From Cypionkella sp. (GTDB lineage Bacteria > Pseudomonadota > Alphaproteobacteria > Rhodobacterales > Rhodobacteraceae): 32,112 bases of DNA. The translations under genes and the position numbers were made by a program. The notes under the pieces were generated by a model. The model ran no database searches and was not told the DNA's origin. It saw nothing but the letters and a program-made list of their open reading frames with translations. Where the stretch lies: NCBI GenBank assembly GCA_025458525.1, contig JALOSF010000042.1, positions 1-32,112 of the forward strand. Direction: 5' to 3'. Positions 1 through 7,729 of this stretch are shown one piece after another. Positions within the stretch are counted from its first letter, which is position 1; every line of letters starts with the position of its first letter.

Positions 1-434
1 TGCCCTGGTTCACCGGGGCGGCGGTTCTCTTGTCGGCGGCGCCGCGGTTCGAGGTGGTGATGATCGCGCTGCTTTATGCCTTTGGCGCGCATGGCATCAT
101 GACGCTGAATGATTTCAAGGCGCTGGAAGGCGACCGCCAGCATGGCGTGCGCTCGCTTCCGGTGGTGCTGGGGCCGGAGGTCGCGGCGCGCATCGCCTGC
201 ACCACGATGGGCATGGCGCAGGCGGTGGTGATCGCGCTCTTGCTGATCTGGGGCGCGCCGCTCCATGCGCTGGCGGTGACGGTGCTGCTGCTGGCGCAGG
301 TTGCGGCGATGCGGCGGCTGTTCCGCGACCCCAAGAAACACGCGCCCTGGTATAATGGCACGGGCGTGGTCTTTTATGTCTCGGGCATGATGATTTCCGC
401 CTTTGCCTTGCGCAATCTGGGGGGTGTGCTGTGA
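1..434 (+). CDS. bchG: Bacteriochlorophyll synthase BchG, C-terminal part (5' end outside window)
   Basis: UbiA-type membrane prenyltransferase that esterifies bacteriochlorophyllide a with geranylgeranyl (or phytyl) diphosphate, the step that puts the tail on the pigment. The frame is open from nt 3 to the stop at 432-434, so the gene starts upstream of the window; about 143 residues are visible. The segment NDFKALEGDRQHGVRSLPV is the second Asp-rich prenyltransferase motif as found in BchG/ChlG. Hydrophobic stretches before and after it fit the multi-pass fold. The stop overlaps the next gene's GTG start (GTGA, 431-434), so translation is probably coupled. The neighbours bch2 and bchP support the assignment. 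Confidence 0.9.
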   Translation, partial: PWFTGAAVLLSAAPRFEVVMIALLYAFGAHGIMTLNDFKALEGDRQHGVRSLPVVLGPEVAARIACTTMGMAQAVVIALLLIWGAPLHALAVTVLLLAQVAAMRRLFRDPKKHAPWYNGTGVVFYVSGMMISAFALRNLGGVL

Positions 435-1723
435 AGCTCAGCTGGGTCCAGATCATGCGGCTGGGTCTGGTGCAGATGTGCCTTGGCGCGATCGTGGTGC
501 TGACCACCAGCACGTTGAACCGTCTGATGGTGGTCGAACTTGCGCTGCCCGCGCTGGTGCCGGGGTTCCTTGTGGCCTTGCATTACGGCATCCAGATCAC
601 GCGGCCCAACTGGGGCTTTCGGTCCGACACGCAAGGCAATCGCACCGCCTTTATCATCGGCGGCATGGCGGCGCTAGCGGCGGGCGCGTTTCTGGCTGCG
701 GTTGGCGTGGTGACCATCCCGGCGCAGCCCGTGTTCGGGCTTGTGCTGTCGGTCCTTGCCTATGCCCTGATCGGGGTGGGGGTCGGGGCTTCCGGCACCT
801 CGCTTCTGGCGCTGCTTGCGACGGCGACCGCCGATCACAGGCGCGCGGCGGCGGCGACGATCACCTGGCTGATGATGATCTTTGGCATCGCGGTGACGGC
901 GGGCACGGTGGGCGCGGTGCTGACCCCCTACACGCCGCGCCTGCTGCTTGAATCTGTGGGAATTGTCACCTTGGGCGCGGTGATCCTGACGACGCTTGCG
1001 GTCTGGGGGATCGAAGCGCGCGTGATCGCCCTGCGCGAGGCGGACCCTGCGCCGTTCCGCGAGGGGATGGCACAGATCTGGGCCGAACCGAAGGCGCGCG
1101 CCTTCACGCTGTTCATCTTCCTGTCGATGAGCGCCTATTTCATGCAGGAGCTGATCCTCGAACCCTATGCGGGGCTGGTCTTTGGCTTTGGCGTGGGCCA
1201 AAGCACACAGCTTTCCGGCGCGCAGAATGGGGGTGTGTTCCTTGGGATGCTGGCGGTGGGCATCGCGGCCACGGGGTTGCGCCTTGGCACGCTGCGCCAA
1301 TGGGTGATCGCGGGCTGTATCGGATCGGCGCTGTCGCTGATCTGGATCGCGATGCTTGGGCAGGTGCAGCTTGGGCTGCTGGTTCCGGCGACAGTCACGC
1401 TTGGGTTCTTCAACGGCATGTTTGCCGTCGCGGCCATCGGGTCGATGATGGCGCTGGCCGGGCGCGGGCGCGATGCGCGTGAAGGCACGCGCATGGGCCT
1501 TTGGGGCGCGGCACAGGCGCTTGCCGCCGGGTTTGGCGGTCTGCTCGGCGCGGCGGCGGTTGATCTCTTGCGCCTCTGGCTGCCGGTGAACACGGCCTTT
1601 GGCCTGGTGTTTCTGGCCGAGGCTGTCCTTTTTCTTGTCGCCGCCTTCATCGCCCTTCGGGTGATCGAGGCCAGCCGGGGCGGGCGCAAGCCGCGCTCTG
1701 CCCTTGCCATTCCGGGAGAATGA
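431..1723 (+). CDS. BCD-family MFS transporter (Bch2/PucC-like, 'orf428')
   Basis: Protein of 430 aa with about 12 hydrophobic segments and no signal peptide. It belongs to the PucC/LhaA/Bch2 'bacteriochlorophyll delivery' branch of the major facilitator superfamily; these proteins assist light-harvesting complex assembly, possibly by handling pigment, and no transported substrate is proven. The start RLGLVQMCLGAIVVLTTSTL and the loop ITRPNWGFRSDTQGNRTAFI (the membrane-edge 'GxRSDTxG' motif) are typical. The GTG start overlaps the bchG stop and its stop overlaps the bchP ATG (ATGA, 1720-1723). Lying between bchG and bchP, it corresponds to the R. capsulatus gene called orf428. LhaA and PucC are paralogues, but position favours Bch2. 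Confidence 0.88.
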   Translation: MKLSWVQIMRLGLVQMCLGAIVVLTTSTLNRLMVVELALPALVPGFLVALHYGIQITRPNWGFRSDTQGNRTAFIIGGMAALAAGAFLAAVGVVTIPAQPVFGLVLSVLAYALIGVGVGASGTSLLALLATATADHRRAAAATITWLMMIFGIAVTAGTVGAVLTPYTPRLLLESVGIVTLGAVILTTLAVWGIEARVIALREADPAPFREGMAQIWAEPKARAFTLFIFLSMSAYFMQELILEPYAGLVFGFGVGQSTQLSGAQNGGVFLGMLAVGIAATGLRLGTLRQWVIAGCIGSALSLIWIAMLGQVQLGLLVPATVTLGFFNGMFAVAAIGSMMALAGRGRDAREGTRMGLWGAAQALAAGFGGLLGAAAVDLLRLWLPVNTAFGLVFLAEAVLFLVAAFIALRVIEASRGGRKPRSALAIPGE

Positions 1724-2919
1724 CCATGAGCTATGATGTTTTCGTTGTCGGCGGCGGTCCTTCCGGGGCGACAGCCGCCGAAGATCTGGCGCGCGCAGGC
1801 TACCGGGTGGCTATGCTTGACCGGGCAGGGCGGATCAAGCCCTGTGGTGGGGCGATCCCGCCGCGGGCGATCCGTGACTTCGACATCCCCGACGCGCTGC
1901 TAGTGGCCAAGATCGGCACCGCGCGGATGATCAGCCCCACGGGCCGCGCCGTCGATATCCATATCGAGGGCGGCTATGTGGGCATGGTGGACCGCGAGCA
2001 TTTCGACGAATTCCTGCGCGACCGGGCCGCGATGCACGGGGCAGACCGGCTGACCGGCACCTTCCTGCGGATCGAGCGCGATGCGGCAGGCCCCTATGTT
2101 GTCTGGCGCGACAAGGCATCGGGCGAGGAAAAGCGCAGCCGCACGCGGTTGGTAATCGGCGCGGATGGCGCGCGATCGGCCGTTGCACGGGCCGAAGTGC
2201 CGGGCGGCGACAAGATCCCTTACGTCATCGCCTATCACGAGATCATCAAGGCCCCCGAAGGCGGTTTTGCGGCCAATGCCGATTACGATCCGGGCCGCTG
2301 CGATGTGGTCTATGACGGCAAGATCAGCCCCGATTTCTATGGCTGGGTGTTCCCGCATGGGGCGCAGGCCAGCGTCGGCATGGGCACCGAGGTGGATGGC
2401 GTGGATCTGAAACAGGCCACGGCCGCCTTGCGCGCGATGTCGGGGCTTTCGGGCTGCGAGACGATCCGGCGCGAGGGCGCGCCGATCCCGCTCAAGCCGC
2501 TCGACCGCTGGGACAACGGCCGCGATGTGGTGCTGGCGGGTGACGCCGCCGGGGTGGTGGCGCCATCCTCGGGCGAGGGGATTTTCTATGCCATGGCCGG
2601 GGGGCGCGTGGCCGCCACGGCGGCGCAGGCCTGCTTGCGCTCGGGCAAGGTGAAAGACCTGCGTCTTGCGCGAAAGATGTTCATGCGCGACCATGGCACG
2701 GTGTTTCGGGTCTTGCGGTCGATGCAGGACGCCTATTATCGCAGCGACGAACGGCGCGAGCGTTTTGTCAGCCTGTGCCATGACATCGACGTGCAAAAGC
2801 TGACGTTCGAGGCCTATATGAACAAATCCTTGGTCAAGGCGCGGCCCTTGGCCCATATCAAGATCGGGATCAAGAATATGGCGCATCTCTTGGGTCTGGT
2901 GTCACCGAAGTGGTCGTGA
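1720..2919 (+). CDS. bchP: Geranylgeranyl diphosphate/bacteriochlorophyll reductase BchP
   Basis: FAD-dependent reductase that hydrogenates the geranylgeranyl tail of bacteriochlorophyll to phytyl. The 399-aa length matches the family (about 390-400). The N-terminal dinucleotide-binding motif is VGGGPSGATAAEDLARAG at about residues 9-26. IKPCGGAIPPRA follows, and the second FAD motif VLAGDAAGVVAPSSGEGI is near residue 270. The ATG at 1720 overlaps the stop of the transporter; an ATG at 1726 (MSYDVF) is an equally good start and matches the usual annotated N-terminus. The stop (TGA 2917-2919) shares a base with the idi ATG. No lesions seen. Confidence 0.95.
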   Translation: MTMSYDVFVVGGGPSGATAAEDLARAGYRVAMLDRAGRIKPCGGAIPPRAIRDFDIPDALLVAKIGTARMISPTGRAVDIHIEGGYVGMVDREHFDEFLRDRAAMHGADRLTGTFLRIERDAAGPYVVWRDKASGEEKRSRTRLVIGADGARSAVARAEVPGGDKIPYVIAYHEIIKAPEGGFAANADYDPGRCDVVYDGKISPDFYGWVFPHGAQASVGMGTEVDGVDLKQATAALRAMSGLSGCETIRREGAPIPLKPLDRWDNGRDVVLAGDAAGVVAPSSGEGIFYAMAGGRVAATAAQACLRSGKVKDLRLARKMFMRDHGTVFRVLRSMQDAYYRSDERRERFVSLCHDIDVQKLTFEAYMNKSLVKARPLAHIKIGIKNMAHLLGLVSPKWS

Positions 2920-3399
2920 TGACTGTCTCCTCGGCCGAAGACATGATCCCCGCCTGGGTCGATGGCGCGCTGACGCCCGTGCCGAAGCTGGAGGTGCATC
3001 AGCGCGGGCTGCGGCACAAGGCGGTGTCGGTGTTCGTGCTGGATGCGGGCCGCGTGCTGATCCAGCGCCGGGCCTTGGGCAAATATCACACGCCCGGGCT
3101 CTGGGCCAACACCTGCTGCACCCATCCGCGCTGGGACGAAGACCCGGCCCATTGCGCCGTGCGCCGTCTGGCCGAGGAGCTGGGGATTTCCGGGCTGTTC
3201 CCGGCCTTTGCCGATCAGGTGGAATATCGCGCCGATGTGGGCGCCGGGCTGATCGAGCATGAGCTGGTCGATATCTTCACCGCCGAGGCAGGCCCTGACC
3301 TGCGGGTCGTGCCGAACCCCGACGAGGTGATGGAAACCCGCCTACATGACCGAGCATATGGACCGGATTTTCGGCGCCTCGGTCGGTCTCGCGCGCTAG
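2919..3399 (+). pseudogene. idi: Isopentenyl-diphosphate delta-isomerase Idi (type I), disrupted near the C-terminus
   Basis: Nudix-fold enzyme interconverting IPP and DMAPP for carotenoid and phytyl-tail synthesis. Reading is normal from ATG 2919 for 141 residues: HQRGLRHKAVSVF (metal His), NTCCTHPRWDED (catalytic Cys, metal His) and IEHELVDIF (catalytic Glu) are present. After DEVMETR (to about 3341) the frame breaks. The expected tail YMTEHMDRIFG...LAR* appears in another frame from 3343 to the TAG at 3397-3399. The part missing between them, about 20-24 residues, should hold the W-x-x-L and RFTPW segments including the late active-site Trp. Frame arithmetic requires a loss of 3n+2 nt. Without repair the frame reads on to 3806 with no idi similarity. 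Either a real lesion or a sequence error. Confidence 0.85.
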
Positions 3400-4200
3400 G
3401 CCTGCGCGGCAAGCCAGGGCAGCAGGATCGCCGCCACCTGATCTGGCACTTCCTCATGGAGCAGATGGCCAAACCCTGCGATTTCGGCATAGGTCGCGTT
3501 CGGCATATGGGCGACCGCATCGCGCGACACCTTGGGCGGCACGGCGGTGTCGCGGTCGGACGCGATCAGAAGCACCGGGTTTTGCAGCGAGGGCAGGCGG
3601 GCCATAAGCCCATCCAGCCGCCACTGCGCCATCATGCCCAGCGTGCCGCTGACATGGGCCGCGTCGCGCACCAGCGCAAGGTATTGCGCGGGTGCCCCAG
3701 AGTTTCGACACCGCCGTGCCAACAAAAGGCGTGGCCGCCAAGGCGCGTGCCATCAGCGGAAACATCACCCCCGCCGCCCCGTCAAAGGTGCCAAGGGCGG
3801 CATTGATGCCCGCAATCGCCTTGACCGGCATCAGGTCGGCCATGCGCAGCGCGATGGCCGCGCCCGCCGAATGGCCGATCGCCGCCTGTGGGGCGATCCC
3901 GGCGGCAAGGCAAAGCCGCGTCAGATCTTCGGCCATCGCATCCAGCCCAAGGCGGCGCATCCCGCCCGCGCGGGTGCAGCCTTGGCCCGGCAGATCGGGC
4001 ACGATCACCCGATAAGTGGTGGAAAGCAGCGGGATCAGCCCGCGAAAGCTGTGCCCCGACCCGCCGGCGCCGTGCAAAAGCAAAAGGGCAGGCGCATCCT
4101 TTGGCCCGGCGTCGATCACCCACCAGTCATGCGGGCTGACCCGGATATGGCGGCCAGCATCTCGAAAGGGCCAGTCGGCGGGCAGGCGATTGGCATCCAT
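3396..4200 (-). pseudogene. bchO: BchO, alpha/beta-hydrolase of the Mg-chelatase operon, frameshifted by an internal loss
   Basis: Alpha/beta hydrolase encoded with bchI and bchD and long regarded as a magnesium chelation accessory protein; its substrate is unknown. The first part (ATG at 4200, about 168 residues) has the oxyanion segment LLHGAGGSGHS and the nucleophile elbow GHSAGA (Ser about 111). After ATPFVGTAVSKLWG the frame shifts between about 3702 and 3687. The family sequence resumes as QYLALVRDAAHVSGTLGMMA, with LIASDRDTAVP (acid residue), GFGHLLHEE (catalytic His) and a TAG at 3396-3398. About 20 residues are absent and the loss is 3n+2 nt. Only 3 nt separate it from the bchD stop. 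Its TAG overlaps the idi TAG on the other strand. Confidence 0.85.
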
Positions 4201-4203
4201 CCC

Positions 4204-5862
4204 CTATTGCTCCAGTGCGGCGCCAAGCACGCCCGACAGGCGCCGCGCATCGGCGCGGGGCAGCGGCAGATAGGGCGCATCCATCGCGCGCGCCATCAGG
4301 GCCAGCCCCGGCTGTGGGCGGGTCGCGGTGTCGATCACGAGGGCGGGCAGGCCGCTTGCACGAATGGCGCGGGCAAGGCGCAGGGCATCTTCTTCGGCCA
4401 GTGCGCGGTCGGCGGCGCCGTTCAGCGCGATATTGCCGCGCCCGTCGGTCAGCAGGGCAATCGTCGGGGTCAGGCCGCGCGCGCGGGCCTGCGTGGCGGT
4501 GGCCAGCGCCGCCTGCATCCCCGCGGCAAGCGGCGTGCCGCCCCCGCCCGGCAATCCGGCAAGGCGGCGTTTGGTCTGCACAAGGCTGCGGGTCGGGGGC
4601 AGGATCACCTCGGCCGCGGCCCCGCGAAAGGCGACCAGCGCCACATGGTCGCGCCGGGCATAGGCGGCGGCCAGCAGCAGTTCCACCGCGCCCTTCGCCT
4701 CGGCCAGACGGGCAAAGGCGGCAGAGCCAGAGGCATCGACCGCAAAGATCAGCACCCGGTCGGATGTTTCGCGGAACCGCTTCAGCCGGATGTCAGAGGG
4801 GCGCACCAGCAGCACCGCATCCGAAGCCGCGGCCTTGCGGCGCAGGGGTTGCCAGGGGGCGGCGGCGCGCAGGGTGGCGACAAGGTCGATGCGCGCGCCA
4901 GACCCCAGTTTGCCGGGGCGCGAGGGCAGGGGCCGCCCCCGGCGGTTGCCACTGCGCATGGCCCCGGTGCCCGTGGCCCCCTTGGCCGCGCGTGCGGCGC
5001 GGCCTGCGGCCAGTTGCTCCAACAGGTTTTGCGGCAGGGCGGCGCGGGCGGCTTCGACCAGCATCTCTTGCGGGAGGACGTCGCTTTGCTGCTCTGCCGA
5101 TTGCGGCGCATCGTCGGGCGTATCGGGCGGCGGGGTGTCGGGCTGTGGCGGCGCGGCCTCGGGCAGCGGCAGGGCGCGGTGGCCATAGACCAGTTCGGCG
5201 GCGGCGCGCAGGTCCTCGTCCTCGGCGACGTCGCGCCCGGCCCAGGCCGCATGGGCGCGCGCCACGGCCAGCGCGAGCAAGGGCGCGCGCAGGGACGCGA
5301 TGCCAAGTTCCGCCGCCGCACGGGTCAAGGCCCCGGCGGCACCATCGGGCAGGCGGGTCTGCCCAAGGCGGGCGCGGGCCGCGGCAAGCCTTTGGGCGTC
5401 CATCACAATCTCGGCGGTGTCGGACCAGACCACATCCGACAGGTCAAGGAACAGGCCGATCCTGTCAGACAGTGCTGCGGGCAGGCCCTCGCCGTCCTCG
5501 GCCGCTTCGTCCAGCGCGATCAGGCAATGGCGGGGGCTGTCGAGCGCTTGGGCCAGACGCGCCGAGAGGCCAAGCGGCACCCGTTCGGCCATGGTCAGCA
5601 CCAGCGCGGCAGGCTGTGACAACAGCCCGCGCGTTTGCACCGGGCGGCCCAAGGACAAGGTGGCCGCCAGATCCAGCCCGCCATAAAGCGCGTCATCGGC
5701 CAGCGTGGGGTGCAGACGCACCTGCGCCAGCGGCAGCGCGCTCAGCGCCGCAGTCACCCGGTCGCGCACCGCGCCCGCGCGCGCCCGCAGCCACAGCCCC
5801 TTGATCCCGGCGGGATCAACGGCCAACAGATGCAGCGCAAGGGGGATGCGGTCCAAGTCCAT
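4204..5862 (-). CDS. bchD: Magnesium chelatase subunit BchD
   Basis: AAA+ scaffold subunit that assembles with BchI into the ATPase that drives Mg2+ insertion into protoporphyrin IX by BchH. About 552 aa, close to the usual 560. Domains: an N-terminal degenerate AAA+ region (about 1-230) without a Walker A, a Pro/Asp-rich linker (about 233-262), and a C-terminal von Willebrand A domain whose MIDAS motif DASGS is at about 376-380. I chose ATG 5862; a GTG directly before it (5865) is an alternative. GGGGG a few bases upstream may be the ribosome site. It lies 9 nt after the bchI stop and reads intact, unlike the genes on both sides. Confidence 0.93.
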   Translation of the reverse strand: MDLDRIPLALHLLAVDPAGIKGLWLRARAGAVRDRVTAALSALPLAQVRLHPTLADDALYGGLDLAATLSLGRPVQTRGLLSQPAALVLTMAERVPLGLSARLAQALDSPRHCLIALDEAAEDGEGLPAALSDRIGLFLDLSDVVWSDTAEIVMDAQRLAAARARLGQTRLPDGAAGALTRAAAELGIASLRAPLLALAVARAHAAWAGRDVAEDEDLRAAAELVYGHRALPLPEAAPPQPDTPPPDTPDDAPQSAEQQSDVLPQEMLVEAARAALPQNLLEQLAAGRAARAAKGATGTGAMRSGNRRGRPLPSRPGKLGSGARIDLVATLRAAAPWQPLRRKAAASDAVLLVRPSDIRLKRFRETSDRVLIFAVDASGSAAFARLAEAKGAVELLLAAAYARRDHVALVAFRGAAAEVILPPTRSLVQTKRRLAGLPGGGGTPLAAGMQAALATATQARARGLTPTIALLTDGRGNIALNGAADRALAEEDALRLARAIRASGLPALVIDTATRPQPGLALMARAMDAPYLPLPRADARRLSGVLGAALEQ

Positions 5863-5871
5863 CACGGCCCC

Positions 5872-6875
5872 CTAGGGAAGAACCTCGTCCATCATGCGCG
5901 CAACCCGCACGCCCGACCCCGCCTCGTCCAGCGGATCGCGGCGCAGGCGGTGCGACAAGGCCATTTGCGCGACGGATTTCAGATGGGCGCGGGTCACGGT
6001 TTCGGCCCCGTCAAAGGCCGCCTGCGCACGGGCGGCGCGCAGCAGCGTAAGCTCGCCGCGCAGCCCATCAGACCCAAGCGCGATGCACAGCGCCGCGCAA
6101 TCATGCAGCACGGTTGCGGGCGTTTTCAGCACGGGCAGCGCCGTGCGGGCGGCCAGAATGCGGCGGCGCAACTCGGCATCCGCCGCCTGCCACTCGGGCA
6201 TGAAGGCATCATAGCCGGTTTCATAGGCATCGCGGCGCAAGATCACCTCGACCCGCGTTTCCACATCGCGCGGGGAGGTCACTTCGACCGAAAGGCCAAA
6301 GCGGTCAAGCAGTTGCGGGCGCAACTCGCCCTCCTCGGGGTTGCCGGAACCGACAAGGACAAAGCGCGCGGGGTGGCGGATCGACAGGCCCTCCCGCTCC
6401 ACCACGTTTTCGCCCGATTGGGCAGGTATCCACGGTTGGCGCGGGCCAGAAGGCCGGGCTCGAACGCCTTTTCGCCCCGGGTCAGGGCGCGTTCGATATC
6501 CAGCGCGCCGACCACCCGGTCTTCGGTGACGCCCAGCGGCAGATCGACCACGGGGGTGGGTTTGCGCACGATCTGGGTGCTGGTGACATTGGCCCAGTCG
6601 GGGCATTGATCGGGCCGGGCCGCGTTGACGGGGCAACCTTCGACCGCCTCGATTTCGGGGAGCAGCGCGGCAAGGGCGCGCACGGCGGTGGATTTGCCGG
6701 TGCCCCGGTCGCCAAAGACCAGAACGCCGCCGATCGCGGGGTCGATCGCGGTCAGCACCATGGCCTGCTTCATCGCCTCTTGCCCCACGATGGCCGAGAA
6801 CGGAAAGGGCTGGCGCTGTGCGGGGCGCGCGGCGGGGGCAAGGCTGTGCAATCTGGAGGCGGTTTCGGCGGGCAT
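5872..6875 (-). pseudogene. bchI: Magnesium chelatase ATPase subunit BchI, frameshifted, Walker B segment missing
   Basis: AAA+ motor of magnesium chelatase. ATG at 6875 overlaps the crtA stop (TGATG). Residues 1-151 read normally: [14 protein letters not shown], Walker [11 protein letters not shown] (about 53-62), and up to [10 protein letters not shown]. The expected YIDEVNLLEDH... (Walker B) through LLLDVA is absent. Family sequence resumes in another frame as [20 protein letters not shown] and continues through [19 protein letters not shown] to MMDEVLP* (TAG, 5872-5874). The junction is at 6423/6424. Restoring the family consensus needs about 58 nt, giving 353 aa, the normal length. As written the product is truncated and could not hydrolyse ATP. 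Confidence 0.88.
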
Positions 6876-7600
6876 CAGGCAGCGTCCTTTTCTGGGCGAG
6901 GCCGGGACAGCGGATTGCCACCCTCCCAGCTTCCCACCGTTCCCAGCAGGGAAAAGCGGGCGTAAAGTTCTTCGGCAAACCAGTCGCCGGCCCGCACGGC
7001 GGCAATCGCCTGCCCATGCGGGCCGTTGCCGCGCGCAAAGCGGGCCATGCTGGCCGCATCGGGCCAGACCGAGAAGGTGACCTGGTGCAACAAGGGCACC
7101 TCGCCGATGCCGATCTTGAAGATCACATTCGGGTCGGCGCCGATGGTGGCGGAAATATCCGGCACACGGTTCCAGAACCGCAGCGCGCGGGCCGGGCGCA
7201 CGGTGGCGCGGGTCAGCGCGATGATCGGCCCGCCCGGCGGGGCGGGGCTGTTTGCGGCGGGCACAAAGGGGGCCGCGCCGCCCCAGGTTCCGCGCGCGCT
7301 GACCGGATCAAGAAACAGGGTCCAGCTTTCGGCGGCCTTGCTGCGCCAGCGGGCAAAGACCGGGCTGGTCTGCACCGCCGCGCGGGCCTGCGCCTCATCC
7401 GGCCAGGCGGCCATGATCGCCCAGACCGCCCAATTCGGGCGGGGGGTAAAGCCTTCGCCGGTGCCAGAGCCGCACAGCTTCCAGAAACTGGCGCGCCGTT
7501 CCTCGCGCAGACGCAACCGCGCCGCGCCCATCTGGCCAAGCACCCAGAGCCGGGCAAGCGCCCCGTCAAAGCGGAACAGGCTGAGTGTGGCAACCGAAAT
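6875..7600 (-). CDS. crtA: Spheroidene monooxygenase CrtA (apparent AUU start)
   Basis: Oxygen-dependent enzyme converting spheroidene to spheroidenone (241 aa, the family length). Recognised by [43 protein letters not shown] and the C-terminal [24 protein letters not shown]. No ATG, GTG or TTG lies in frame between the promoter operators and the conserved N-terminus. An ATT at 7600, seven bases after a perfect GGAGG (7612-7608), aligns with the start Met of R. sphaeroides CrtA as I remember it (four residues before TLS). An in-frame TTG at 7654 lies upstream of a PpsR site and has no ribosome site. First gene of crtA-bchI-bchD-bchO; its stop overlaps bchI. Confidence 0.88.
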   Translation of the reverse strand: MSVATLSLFRFDGALARLWVLGQMGAARLRLREERRASFWKLCGSGTGEGFTPRPNWAVWAIMAAWPDEAQARAAVQTSPVFARWRSKAAESWTLFLDPVSARGTWGGAAPFVPAANSPAPPGGPIIALTRATVRPARALRFWNRVPDISATIGADPNVIFKIGIGEVPLLHQVTFSVWPDAASMARFARGNGPHGQAIAAVRAGDWFAEELYARFSLLGTVGSWEGGNPLSRPRPEKDAA

Positions 7601-7607
7601 GATCTGG

Positions 7608-7612
7608 CCTCC
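7608..7612 (-). promoter_or_regulatory. Strong Shine-Dalgarno GGAGG that sets the crtA start
   Basis: GGAGG on the minus strand, exactly 7 nt before the ATT at 7600. This is the only strong ribosome site between the conserved CrtA N-terminus and the PpsR operator at 7623-7640, which is why the AUU codon is proposed as the start. Confidence 0.6.
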
Positions 7613-7622
7613 GACAGGATGG

Positions 7623-7640
7623 TGTAAACTTAGTCTGACA
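7623..7640. promoter_or_regulatory. PpsR/CrtJ operator 1, crtA-crtI intergenic
   Basis: TGTAAACTTAGTCTGACA matches TGT-N12-ACA, the known PpsR/CrtJ (aerobic photosynthesis repressor) consensus. It ends 23 nt before the proposed crtA start, so it should cover the crtA promoter. Its partner is at 7697-7714. Confidence 0.75.
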
Positions 7641-7696
7641 TTATTTGGGGGCAAGGGAAAGCTGTAACTGGCTTTTCGCCCGGGAAAGCCTATTGT

Positions 7697-7714
7697 TGTA
7701 AATTGAACTAGACA
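7697..7714. promoter_or_regulatory. PpsR/CrtJ operator 2, crtA-crtI intergenic
   Basis: TGTAAATTGAACTAGACA matches TGT-N12-ACA. It ends 15 nt before the crtI ATG, where it would overlap the crtI transcription or translation start. Start-to-start distance to operator 1 is 74 bp, about seven helical turns, so the two sites lie on the same DNA face. Confidence 0.75.
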
Positions 7715-7729
7715 GGTTATCATCGAACC

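Noticed and set aside
3400-3806. Extended C-terminus of Idi to 296 aa
   Set aside because: The part after residue 141 is antisense to bchO and unlike any Idi; it arises from the frame break.
3532-5619. Long plus-strand ORF (695 aa) opposite bchO and bchD
   Set aside because: Its translation is Gly/Arg/Gln-rich low-complexity sequence, antisense to recognised genes; typical of GC-rich DNA.
7663-7680. A third TGT-N12 site in the crtA-crtI gap
   Set aside because: TGTAACTGGC... is not followed by ACA at the right distance (GCC instead).
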